A stretch of 64,000 nt of DNA from Ptychodera flava (Eukaryota; Hemichordata; Enteropneusta; Ptychoderidae). The DNA is taken from contig NC_091941.1 in assembly GCF_041260155.1 (NCBI RefSeq), positions 39,380,747 to 39,444,746 of the forward strand. Direction: 5' to 3'. Below the pieces are notes generated by a model, which was not told where the DNA came from, searched no databases, and worked only from the letters and a program-made list of their open reading frames with translations. Shown one piece after another: positions 48,701-60,800 of the stretch. The translations under genes were made by a program, and so were the position numbers. The stretch's first letter is position 1; the number at the start of each line of letters is the position of its first letter.

Positions 48701-49384
48701 ACAGTCTGTGTTTATGTATGTTGTGTAACTGTGATGGTTTCATTTAAAGACAGCTTTTATAACAACCTATTTTATCACAAAGCTAATCTAGAAGTGGATG
48801 CAATGAAAAAAGTATTTGCAATGTTATAGTATCTGTTCTGTAATCATATCTGTAGCTGACCATCTCTTCCAACCATGTTGTGGACAAGTTGTGTATAACA
48901 CTATGTCTTGGATCTCTCACAGCGTGATCACATTTGTTATATTTAGTATTTTAATTTCTTTTCAAGGTAGTCTAGGTAATTTGCAAAAGATATCCAAATT
49001 ATAATCTTTGAAAAATGGTAATCCTAATACAAACATTTACAACCTCTACGGGAACTGAATGTCTTAATTGTCATACAGTGCACCAAGACAGACACTACCG
49101 GTAACCACATGCAAACCAAGAAATTCTGTCCTGCTTGTATCTACTTTTTGCACAATTGCAATCTCACAATGAAATTCAAATCTTCAAAATTTCCAACTAC
49201 AAGAAGGCATCACTTGACCTGCAGCAAATTCTGACTTCCGACAGCATATGATCAGAAAAAGGACATGCACAAAATGGGGCATGGAAAGGAGACTAGACTT
49301 TAGATACCCCACACACCCACTTCAAGTCTTGTCAATGAAATTGACAGTGCTTTTAAATATTAATGGAAACTACTGTTCATTACT
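45766..49384. other. BCKDHA 3' region and intergenic sequence
   Basis: No coding exon is supported. No AATAAA lies close to the stop. The first clear one is at 47877-47882, so either the 3' UTR is about 2 kb long or a variant signal is used. A 23-bp direct repeat (TATGTGCTTGTCAATCAA) lies at 47500-47540. Confidence 0.4.
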
Positions 49385-50625
49385 TTACTGGCTGACTGTC
49401 AATTGAAAGGGCAGAGCCATTGGATTTCTGAGGTGGTATGGACTGACTGACCAATGTAAGGGGAGAACCATTTTATTACTGACTGTCCAATGCAGAACCA
49501 TTGGATTTCTGAGGTGGTATGGACTGACTGACCAATGTAAGGGGAGAACCGTTTTATTACTGACTGTCCAATGCAGAACCATTGGATTTCTGAGGTGGTA
49601 TGGACTGACTGACCAATGTAAGGGGAGAACCGTTTTATTACTGACTGTCCAATGCAGAACCGTTGGATTTCTGAGGTAGTATGGACTGACTGACCAGTGT
49701 AAGGGGAGAACCGTTTTATTACTGACTGTCCGATGCAGAACCATTGGATTTCTGAGGTGGTATTGACTGACTGGCCAGTGTAAGGGGAGAACCGTTTTAT
49801 TACTGACTGTCCAATGCAGAACCATTGGATTTCTATGGTAGTATGGACTGACTGACCAGTGTAAGGCGAGAACCGTTTTATTACTGACTGTCCAATGAAG
49901 AACCGTTGGATTTCTGAGGTGGTATGGACTGACTGACCAATGTAAGGGAGAACCGTTTATTACTGACTGTCCAATGCAGAACCATTGGATTTCTGAGGTG
50001 GTATGGACTGACTGACCAATGTAAGGGGAGAACCGTTTTATTACTGACTGTCCAATGCAGAACCATTGGATTTCTGAGGTGGTATGGACTGACTGACCAA
50101 TGTAAGGGGAGAACCGTTTTATTACTGACTGTCCAATGCAGAACCATTGGATTTCTGAGGTGGTACGGACTTACTGACCAATGTAAGGGGAGAACCGTTT
50201 TATTACTGACTGTCCAATGCAGAGCCATTGGATTTCTGAGGTGGTATGGACTGACTGACCAATGTAAGGGGAGAATCGTTTTATTACTGACTGTCCAATG
50301 CAGAACCATTGGATTTCTGAGGTGGTATGGACTGACTGACCAATGTAAGGGGAGAACCGTTTTATTACTGACTGTCCAATGCAGAACCATTGGATTTCTG
50401 AGGTGGTGTGCACTGACTGACCAATGTAAGGGGAGAACCGTTTTATTACTGACTGTCCAATGCAGAACCGTTGGATTTCTGAGATGGTATGGACTGACTG
50501 ACCAATGTAAGGGGAGAACCGTTTTATTACTGACTGTCCAATGCAGAACCATTGGATTTCTGAGGTGGTATGGACTGACTGACCAATGTAGAACCATTGT
50601 ATTTCTGAGAAGGTATGGAGAAGAT
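49385..50625. repeat. 81-bp minisatellite, about 15 units
   Basis: Unit: GAACCATTGGATTTCTGAGG, TGGTATGGACTGACTGACCA, ATGTAAGGGG, AGAACCGTTTTATTACTGAC, TGTCCAATGCA. The 81-bp period is a multiple of three, so the minus strand stays open for 146 and 264 codons with a 27-residue repeat (MVLHWTVSNKT...). One unit loses a base near 49945, which shifts the frame between the two blocks. I judge it non-coding. Confidence 0.95.
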
Positions 50626-50965
50626 TGGGAATAAAATACATAGGCAGTGAAGGAAAACAAATAATTTGATTCCATAACAGCTTGAGAAAACTTGAATAGT
50701 TCAAACAGAAGTTAAAAATTGTCGCAATATGCCTGAAATTAGCAAAATTTTGTAAGTCTGATTTTCTCACTATCTGGAGAATGCATGCTGTAACATACAA
50801 TGCTTTTGTTGCCATGTCAATCCCTGGAAACAGATCTCGGGGTTTATGTTGGCATATAATAACATTTACACAATCTATATTTAAATATATTGGTTTATTC
50901 TGTGAATAGCCCTATAATAGTGAAAATTTAAAAACACATGACAGGATTCGGTAAACTATTGTTAA

Positions 50966-51291
50966 AGGGACAAAGTCGGCCATTTTTCATCATTTTTGTT
51001 TGATGCGAGATTCTATTCGCATTGTTTGATATGTTGAAATATACAGAATGAATGGGTGACCATGCATATATTCGATCCCGGTTTTAGACATGATCAATGA
51101 AACCATGGCGAAAATGAATTAATGGTCATGACCATTAATTCATTTTCGCCATGGTTTCATGTATCGTGTCTAAAACCGGGGTCGAATACACGCATGGTCA
51201 CCCATTCATTTAGTATCTTTCAACATATCAAACAATATAAATTGTATCTCGCATTAAACAAAATTCATGAAAAATGGCCGACTTTGTCCCT
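50966..51291. mobile_element. 326-bp near-perfect hairpin MITE, TTAA-flanked
   Basis: Two arms of about 160 bp (AGGGACAAAGTCGGCCATTT at the left end) meet at a palindromic centre AATGGTCATGACCATT near 51130. TTAA lies at 50962-50965 and 51292-51295. The arms differ at few positions, suggesting a fairly recent origin. Confidence 0.85.
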
Positions 51292-51295
51292 TTAA

Positions 51296-52278
51296 AGGCA
51301 ATGTATCATTCTCTTAATGCTGTATCAAATATTGCAACCAGTCACATTACACATGCAAGATATTTTCTTCTAGCTCCTGGTTCTATTGTGACCATGGTGA
51401 CAGTTCGAAGGAAAGCAACTCCCAAATCAGTCTGCTCTTTATCAATATTTTACACAAGTTATCTCATGTACATAAAACTGAAGGAACAGAAATACGGATC
51501 ATGAACATCTATTGAATGTAGAACACTACATAGTTTCGGCAATGATGTGTAGGCATAGTTATGAATAAGTAACCTAGAAAAAATGATGAATGTATATATT
51601 CATTTGCCAGATTTAAGAAGTATTATGGAAAAGGAATCTGAGGACATTTTCTTTGTGGAAAAGGTTGAACATCCAAACGAAAATATAGCCTTACCAAAAT
51701 TTGTAGAGTTATGATTCCATTGCAGAAAACCAAGAAATTCTAGCGTCAAAGTCATTATGAGAATTAAAACACGGCTGTAAAATTTGTGTGAGTCATCAGC
51801 TTGGAATTTGAGTCCGTTGAAGATGAGGAACAGCCATACCCATTTGATACACATCATCTAAATCCAGTAAATTTTTTGATCAGGTTTGAAAATGCAAAAT
51901 GACTTCCATTACTGTTATATCATAGTATCTTTAATATATGATATAAGCTTTGTCAACTTTGGTCAAGTCAATCTTGATATACATATATCCATATAGGAAA
52001 GTCGGTTAAATATGCAAATTAGTAATTAGCTGATTTAAAAATGCAAAATGAAATTTTGGAGTGTAACTGTTTATCGTGAAGCATCTTGGAAGGGTGACTA
52101 TTTTTTTATGCAGTTTTCATTTTTAAAAACACCAACACCCCCTGATTTATATCCGGCCCTAACGTTCACAACTGGTTGTGACCAGCGGGGGGTTGTGATG
52201 TTGACAAATTGAAATAAAATCTAACACCATCAGGCAACCAATCATCACACAGACCCGACTTGCCAACTCCAAAACAAC
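51296..52278. other. Intergenic stretch downstream of the first TRIM-like gene
   Basis: No supported exon. It includes a GGTTGTGACCAGCGGGGGGT stretch near 52170. No clear AATAAA for the minus-strand gene is seen close to its stop. Confidence 0.4.
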
Positions 52279-55200
52279 TCAAATAAATGTTTCCTGTCGT
52301 CTGTCATCGACATTTCGATGAACTGGAGATGTTCTTGGTCTAACGCGATGTCGAGCGTTATTGACAGATGTCGGAGGGCCACTAAAAGCTCCCACCAACA
52401 ACGGCATTGCACATGCCGAGTCTGTGTTGCAAGCTTTACTATCATAGATTAGATTCGTCATCTCTTTTGCACGTCTACCACGGTTCTGTGTCCCCTTTAC
52501 TGATTGGATAGCTCCTCTCGATGGTAAATCTTCATTTCGTGATGGAATTTCGCTTCGGCAGCTATTCTCTTGAGCCGTCGGCATGGTAACGCTCAGAGGA
52601 GCAGCATTGTGTGTCAAATCACCCAGTGAAAAGATTGGACGAGTTCGGGGGTTTTTAACTGGTGATAACAAGTTATCTGTCCAAGGTTTGCCGGTCATTT
52701 GAAGATGAGGTGTCCGACATATGAGTTGGGTGGTAGACTTTGATGTGGATTCCGTGGAAGTTAATTGATTAGCGTCGACCTGCGGTATCGATATCGTCGA
52801 TGAGTCTGCAGATGTCGGAGTCATTGCTGCTACCAGTGAACTGAACTCCGGCAGCGAGTTACTCTTGACGCCACCGGGTGGGCAAAATGATGCAGTTGCC
52901 ATGGGAATGGTTGTGTTTCGAACGGTTATTAATGGAACGAACGGGATCTGTGGAACCTGAATGTAGGCAGGGGCGAACACTGATGACGTCAACTCACCAA
53001 TTTGAAGCTTAATATTTGGCTTACTGGAGATGATATCCAACATTTCCAAAACTTTTTTCTGCAGTTTAAAATCCACCACAAATCCTAACTCTGGCTCTAC
53101 CATGTGTTCCTGCAGACATGAATTCACGTCTCGTTTAACTTGAACTATTCTGCAGACAGATCATAAAATGTGTTTATAGGTGAGTTATTTTGCCAATGGT
53201 GAAGTCAACAGCCAAGTTGAACCCGGTGATAATCGAAAATGTCCTCACAGCTGAGCAGGATCGAATGCCACAACTAATCAGACACGGGGTTGTCACTGAC
53301 TTCATGGTCATTTCTCAGAAATGAGCGACTTAGATGACATCGCTATTTTTTAGTACAGCTAGCTGTGCACGAGATTTTAAGGACCAGATCAACAGGGTAA
53401 AATAGGCTGCGAAATTATATGCTGAAATATTAAAGGATTCAATGACTTTCATTGGGTGTGATTTATTAAGGATACCATGACTTTCATTGGGTGTGATTTA
53501 TTAAGGATACCATGACTTTCATTGGGTGTGATTTATTAAGGATACCATGACTTTCATTGGGTGTGATTTATTCTACTTACCGATTCTTCAATGTCTGCAA
53601 ATTCTAGAATGCAGGGAAAATTATAAATTGAAATCAGTGTGTTTAATGCATAAAAAACATCGTTACATATGTCGTTGTCGTGTTTTTTAATCCATATAAT
53701 AATATATCGTTGTTAAAAATTACAAACATTGATTATTGCGAAGCCGGGCTGAAATATATCACGGGGCGCCTAAATTACCATGGTGATATTTCCTTTGGAA
53801 AGTTGACGTTGATCACTGTTGCATGGTCACAAATGACATTAGACATTCTAATTACTGAAGGAACGATTAAAATCTAGATATCAGTTTGTGAAATATGACG
53901 ATGTGATTCTAGCAAGATCCCTACCTGTATTAGTGAATCATTGTCGTAGTTTTCAACTATATCTTCAATATGCAAAGCAGTATTCAAACCCTCGTCCAGC
54001 AGCCTCTTTCCCATTTTAATTTGGTTATTAACCAGTACCAACTTTTCACGTTCTTGCTTGGTTATCTTCTCTATCAAAACGTTTTGGCGCTGTTTAATCG
54101 TTGATATCAAAGATTCTATTTCACTGTTCACGAGTTGTGTGCATTTTCTTGCATTGTCCTAGTAAAGTGAGTGTAGGCACGAGGAAAGTTTCAGAGACCG
54201 AGAAACACTTATCTTACAACTAGACATTTGTGATAATTCGTTTGCCTGACCCTGTCACTTTCACTGAATCTTTGATACTGGATTTTAACACGTAAGATAA
54301 TTTCAGTCGGCATTTCATCATGATAACATGCAAGGCGTTTGATTAGGTAGAATAAGATGTTTAGATTGTGATTGACTGAGCTTGTTGGGTAAGATAGATC
54401 TAGAAAAAACGGGTGTTTCGATGTGAACTTGTTTCCAACCTACCCTAATCAGAGATCGAAGGTTGTCCATTTCCTCTATAAAGTCTTCCATTTCATTATT
54501 CGCGATGCACAGTTCATCAATTTCTGTTATCAGTGTTTCCTGTTGGAATATAAAGTCAATGTTGTGACAAAGTGACATGTAGTAATGGCTGTACATGGAA
54601 AACTGTAGACAGTAGAAGGGGAAGAACTGTCTATGTGTAAACGAACTCCTGACGTGTTCCGAATATATATTGTTTATTTACTGACATAGAATTGTTAAGC
54701 TTATACCGGTTGTTGTACACCAGGCGATATATCGCAAGGTATGTTACGCTTAACTGAGAAGATCTGCATCAACTTCAATAAAACCGCCAGATGTGTAAAC
54801 CACAGCAAATTCGTATAATTTATGCAATTATGCAGTCTTTGTCACGGGCATTTTCAGTTCAAATCTGACCATAGCTGGCTAAACTGCAGAAGTTTAGATC
54901 ACACTCGTACATGACGACCAGTTCTAATTCAGTATTCAGATCCATTTACGTATAGTATATTTTGATTAATCATTACATTTAGAAGCAATCTTTGTTAAAC
55001 CATTTCTGTTCAAAAAACTGCTTTGATTTTTCAACAATGCCCATAGGATCAAATGACAAAGCACTCTTCACTTTAAGCCATACCGTGAAGAAACATAAAT
55101 TGGAGAAATCTATAAACTTCGTTCACACAGGTAATACCTGAAAATGGACTTTCTGTTGTTTGTGTGGCCATTGGTGTAGACCATAATGACATTACATGTG

Positions 55201-55804
55201 TAATTCAGATCAATCAATTCAACATTACATCATCACGTAACTAAAATAGCTATGAATATGCAAATACGCCAAAAATTCTTGGGCGCTTGGCCTGAAAATA
55301 AATTAGATAATTTTATGATCTATATTTGACACACTAAACGTTGAATACCTTTTCCTGCTGCAATGATTTCATTTGTTGTCCATCTCTATTGCTGGTTTCA
55401 GTCGATGAATCGAGTAGGAGTTCGCTATTTACGCATCCGTCACCGCCAACGGCCACATCAACAGTTTTCCCCATTCTATACCCATGTGTGTTATCCTTTC
55501 TTGCAGCGACAAATCGATCTATGATATTTTGCAAGCGCACGTTCCTTCTCAAAGAGTCTATTCCTCTTCCGTCAACTTCAACCTTTTCACGACACTCAGG
55601 GCAGCGAAACGCTCGTGGTCTTCTCCCCCGAATCACTGCCTGGGAGTGTAGCAGATTTTCGGCACATCTCCGACACAGATCGTGTTCACAGGGCAGTTTA
55701 AGAGGCTGGTTGAATATTTCCATACATATTGGACACGTCAGCTCGCACTCTAATCCCTCAGTTGTAGTCCTACCTTTTAAGTTCAAATTTGCTGCCGCCA
55801 TCAT
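52279..55804 (-). CDS. TRIM-like RING/coiled-coil protein A, without B-box or SPRY
   Basis: Exons on the minus strand: 55804-55349, 54539-54444 (96 nt), 54158-53925 (234 nt), 53603-53581 (23 nt), 53149-52279. All have GT-AG borders and give 559 residues in frame. A C3HC4 RING uses C24, C27, C39, H41, C44, C47, C68 and C71. It is followed by LRRNVRLQNIIDRF, as in MID/TRIM18-type proteins. No B-box cysteine/histidine pattern follows. Exons 2-4 encode a coiled coil. After VEPELGFVVDFKLQKKVLEM the last exon turns into about 250 Ser/Thr/Pro-rich residues with a basic end and no PRY-SPRY. The 96-234-23 series is the classic TRIM gene layout. Probably an E3 ubiquitin ligase; substrate unknown. A paralogue lies 2.1 kb upstream on the same strand. 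The start is the first of two adjacent ATGs. Confidence 0.85.
53432..53572. repeat. 35-bp minisatellite beside the 23-nt micro-exon of TRIM-like A
   Basis: Four units of CATGACTTTCATTGGGTGTG then ATTTATTAAGGATAC. It ends 8 bp before the micro-exon. On the transcribed strand each unit contains AATAAA. Confidence 0.9.
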
Positions 55805-56662
55805 TTATATCTCTACGAATTGTAATACGCAACCGACGGTATTACGACATATCAAGATATTTTTACATCAAAAGTTCAAATACGACCTGCATGTAGCATC
55901 ATGAGCTCACTGTCCATTATAACAGTGGCAACAGTGTAGGCCTAATCATGGTCGGGCTGATATTAGTATACTGCAACAGCAGTGGCTCGTGTGACAGATG
56001 TTCTCTAGCGTTAATGTTTGCGTTCTTAACGCCAATAGTATATTATCGAAACTGTAAACCATATTTACCAGTACGAATAAGTGATAAAAGAAAAGACGCT
56101 TGGGTAATTTACGAGCAGCGTAGAATTGCGCAACACCAGAAAACTCGTTAAGAAATAGCGATGTTTTCTTTTTTTCAGCTACTTTGTACCTTTTTTATAC
56201 CTTTTTTGTATTTTCTCCAAAAGAGCGCGATAGTTAAGATTGCAATCAAGTCATATTTCGGGAATAAATTTCGACTAAAACGATTGTAAATTTTAAATTC
56301 GCAGATGTACACGTCAAGTCCTCAACGGTGGGCATTCAGAAGTAGCTTTGAGACAAAGAAAAAATTTGGAATTCAAGGTTTACATTCATTATTGTCTTGG
56401 TATCGAATCGAAATTTTCAAGAATAGTCGTTTTTGCATGAAGTCCGTACTTTTGTCTACTTTGACGAATATGATAATAACGATGGAGGCTCAGTCGCTGT
56501 GATGGCAAAGCCCGCTGTATGGAACGTCTCTAGTATCCATACAGGGGCTCGATGTATCGAACCACAAGCGACTGCGGATAGAGGTCGCGTGGAAAAATTG
56601 TGCTTTGCCTTGTTGAAATGATTACAAGACACTCTACAATAACGGCTTGGTTGTATCTGTCT

Positions 56663-56863
56663 TAGTCTCGGTTTAATACCCAGACCGCTCTGCGAGACCC
56701 TCATCCTATTTTGTGAGCAGCGCAGCCAGCGATAGAAATGGGACAGGCACAGGACCAGCCCGGACTCGACTTGCCGTCCTTTAATACACACGTACAGTGA
56801 CTGGTGGGGCTATCGAATGAGAGTCCCGTACTACGGGTAGTGCAGTCTGGGTGAGCGAGACTA
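56663..56863. mobile_element. 201-bp MITE with TAGTCTCG ends
   Basis: Ends TAGTCTCGGTTTAATACCCA and GCAGTCTGGGTGAGCGAGACTA. Same family as the 73-bp MITE at 12795-12867, but no target duplication is visible here. Confidence 0.5.
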
Positions 56864-57748
56864 CTAGTATATCGTCCATAATCAAAATTACTGTCAAGCT
56901 TTTCGAGTAAAGTTTATAATAGACGGGTTACTCAAATAAAATGTCATCGGAAAAGACAGGTTTTTTTATTTAGCTGGTATTAATCATAAACAGCGGCATT
57001 ATAACGTTAAAAAAACTCGTGTACTACATTATTGATGTGGATTGATTTGGATATACGGATAAGTATTATATACTATAAAGTGGATTTTTTGTAAAGATAA
57101 TGAAATAAATTTAAACATTTATCAAATTATATTAGACAAAATGTTACAAAGAGAGACATTAAATACATCAAATAAATAAACCGGAAATATGTTCGAAAAT
57201 TAATATTTAAAATTGTAAAACGTACTTAATATTTCACTCTCGCTCACCTTTTCCCACAAATTTACTCTTGGCAAGTTTCGACATGTAAATGTAGCTCTTA
57301 ATGGCTTGACAAAGCGTTGAGTAATGATATTGGGTATCTATTGAAATCTATAGCCTTCGCATGAAACGATGGATTCTATTTTGTTAAAGGCCTGTGTCAT
57401 GCATGCATCAGATTGTCTTGCCAGGAAATTTACTTGCTAGATTACAATTTCAATGGAGAAGTAAAGGCCATAACAACTCCATAATCCTCTTACAGACTTG
57501 AACAAACTTGATCACTGGGATCGAGTCCCCTACATTCAATAGGTAAATAAAGTTAATTTTCTAACAGCCAATCTGACAGTGTATGTATATCATGATGATA
57601 TCAAATTTATTGTTTCCTAGTCGGCCAACATTGCTAATCGGAGTTGATTTTCACAATTCGTTCCCACAATGAGTAGATGGCGAGTTGATATTACCGGTAT
57701 CAACAATCTAATACGAGTAGACTGCTATTTACCTATATTAGTGTCAGT

Positions 57749-57754
57749 TTTATT
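57749..57754 (-). terminator. Candidate poly(A) signal of TRIM-like B
   Basis: AATAAA on the minus strand about 140 nt downstream of the stop at 57894. Confidence 0.4.
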
Positions 57755-57893
57755 TTTCCTTGTAAGCAGTTCAGCTCTCGTTCCTCCCAAAATCATTCAT
57801 CCCCGAAAGAAAACTTCGTTTTCATCATTTACTTATTAGTTAAGAAGATCTTAAGATATACTGTTGAAAAATGGATTAGATATCGTTAAAAAT

Positions 57894-60800
57894 TCATTCG
57901 TCCCTGCAGAAGAAAGGTACACTCAGGTCTGTCTTTATGGTCAGGGTTCCATCTTTGCAGATATAGAATGCTGGAGTGATAGGCCCAGGTCCAAAGGGTA
58001 CATCGGACCATTTGTGTAGGAGAAACTTTCTCGGTGGATCATAGAAAGCCAGCACTTTGTTGTTCAGGTCAAGATACACCCCAATACTCATTGGATCATC
58101 AAAGACACGTATGCTCTCCTCTAACCCATCATGTAAGGCTTTAAATGATCCGTAATTGTTTCTTAGACACCAAGAAAATTTGTTTGAACCGAGTTGTTCT
58201 TTTCTGTTTATATTTGAATTGCTGATAACACCAACACGATATTGAACACAGTCCTTCACTGTTGCTTCCCAGTAACATATACCTCCGTATATTTCTCTAT
58301 CAGCAAGGACGCAGGGATTTATCGCTCCAACAAAGCGTCGATCACAGTTACTGACTCTTCGATTTCTGGCGCCAAGGGCATCCCACTTGACTGTCAAGTT
58401 CTTATTAGTTAGCTTCAGATCCCGATGAGCTGTGTCTGGGTCAAGGGAGAACGATATCTTGGAGTAACCTGAAACATATGATGAAAATACGTCACGTAGT
58501 GAGAACCGACGAGGGAGGCAAAGTCAACTGTTTACATTCAATAACTCCTATTTATTTATTTTATTTAACTCGTATTTATTTATTTATTTATTGATTTATT
58601 TATTTATTTTATTTGTTTGTTTGTTTGTTTGTTTAGTTATTTGTTTGTTTGTTTGTTTATTCACATTAAAGGATAAGCATTTACAGATACCAATAAGGTG
58701 AAAGTTTTCCTATTGGGCCTTAATCTTCCATGGGTCCTACAAAATTCATAAAAGAGCTGTACAGATCAGAAAAACTAATAAAATCACTAAAAAGTATGGT
58801 CTGAAATTTGGATTTCAGGATCCATTCAATAGAACACTGATTCCATACGAAGCTCACCTCCGGATCTTGTTTGCTGGCCGGTTTGTGAACCATTTTTTGC
58901 GACTGAATCTGTACTGTGCTGGTTGTCATGGATACCGCGACGACAGAAGTTTAGGTTTTTCAACGATGTTTTCACGAGATTAAAGTTGAACTCGTACTGC
59001 AGATCTCGAGGAATACATCTCGTCTCCCACTCTCCTAAACTTACGTTGATATCATTTGTTGCCGCTGAAATACTATCAAAAAATCAAAATATATACAACG
59101 AGACATGTTTATCTAGTCAGCTGGAGCAGGGTAGAAGATGAAAGTCGGATTATCACCAACAGGCTGTATGTGAGCATGTGCATAAGAAAATCACACCTTA
59201 AAATTGGACGTATTTATTGCCGCCATCATTAGAGTATGGAAAATATTGTCATTACCACCACTAGTTGCACTATCATTGTCATTACCACCACTAGTTGCAC
59301 TATCATTGTCATTACCACCACTAGTTGCACTATCATTGTCATTACCACCACTAGTTGCACTATCATTGTCATTACCACCACTAGTTGCACTATCATTGTC
59401 AAAGAAATAAATGCAGTTACCTTACCTTTCCTTCACATCCTTGTATTGCTGTCAATTTGAATCGAGAGCAAACACATTAATATTATTATAGTCGGTTTAA
59501 TTCAAAAGTCTCTTACATAAAGAATACTTCTTCATAAGAACAGTCACAGTAGCTGAAATAAACCATGTGATTCACTAGGACACCCGTAGAACACTTGGAT
59601 ACACCTCATAGATTGGAAATCGATGTTTGACTGAAAGTAGTTAATCATTAAATTCGACTACACCCCCTCAGAAAATAGCGGATTGTACGACCGCTTTATA
59701 TGGAATTAGCAGTCTCCAGTCTTTCCTATGACTTACCCGTAGAAAAGAAGCAGGATCTGTCGTTGTTATGGTTTCCTGTGAGTATATCGTCACCGCAATG
59801 CCATGGTCAGCTTTGCTCTGAAGTTCTGCGAGTTTCTTTTCCAAAATATCTATCCTCTGTTCTTTCTCTGAGTGAACAGTGCATGTCATGATGCGTTGTC
59901 GTTCTCTAATGATTGATATAAGGGATTCGCATTCAGCATCAAGTAGGTCCTTAGCTTTCTTGCAAGTGTCCTGGAAAAAGAATCTGAATGATTTTAAAGC
60001 TGAACCGAAAAACAAATGCATATGAAACAACAGAGAACAATTGAACCCACTATTACACTGACCTCGGCTGAGTTTACCACATACCACCTTCGTCACCCCT
60101 CCGAATGACCTTTGACCGCGTGCTACATCTGAGGGTTCATGATTTTATTCTGCTCGAGCTAAATTTGAATATTGTCTTCTAACACTAAGTAAATCATCGA
60201 CAGCATAATTATTGACAGACAGAACTGTAACAGATTGAAAATCAACTTGTTTCGGTGAAATAGTACCTCGATATGAACGATTTCTTCCTTCAATATTTCA
60301 ATCTTTTTTTCCAGGTCTCCGTTCTTTTCAGAGAGAAGGGCAACGTCTCTTGATAAAGTCACCTGAAAGAAATTCCTATATGTAGTATACGTCGATGCAG
60401 TGCGAAACAAATACATGTATGGCCTGTTAAAGTACGTGGCAGCCTGATAAACCCTATCACATGGGCACAGAGTCTGATTATCGCCATTTTGTTGACATAC
60501 AAAACGAAAGAGAAAATAGTGACGCTAAAGAAAAGGCACTTTAATAAAACCGGGGGCGACGTCAAAAGTTCAATGTAGGATAAAAAACTTAATTCCCTTA
60601 GTTTCTCCCCAAACCCCCCCCCACACCCCTAGAAACTTAATTGACTTATATTGAACCTGTTGCCAGGCTCTTTCTATGTAAAGCAAAGCTAAGGATCAGT
60701 CAATTTAGGGGTGAAACAAAGTAATGCATCGTTAAAGCCCCACTAGCTGTAACTCTTGAAATTTGTTGACCTCAAATTATCTACCTATTCTCTCCTTTCT

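Larger units (their letters stand above)
55805..57893. other. Sequence between the two TRIM-like genes
   Basis: Promoter side of gene A and 3' side of gene B. An AATAAA on the minus strand at 57749-57754, about 140 nt after the stop of gene B, is a good candidate poly(A) signal. A MITE lies at 56663-56863. No other gene is supported. Confidence 0.45.

Noticed and set aside
49385-50815. Minus-strand frames of 146-264 codons
   Set aside because: 81-bp minisatellite; a third overlapping frame is also open, which argues for period effects rather than coding.
51274-51504. 76-codon frame starting MADFVPLKAM
   Set aside because: Its start lies in the arm of the 326-bp hairpin element; no domain or splice support.
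55341-55904. 187-codon plus-strand frame
   Set aside because: Antisense shadow of the RING exon of TRIM-like A; similarly 62066-62452 is antisense to the RING exon of TRIM-like B.
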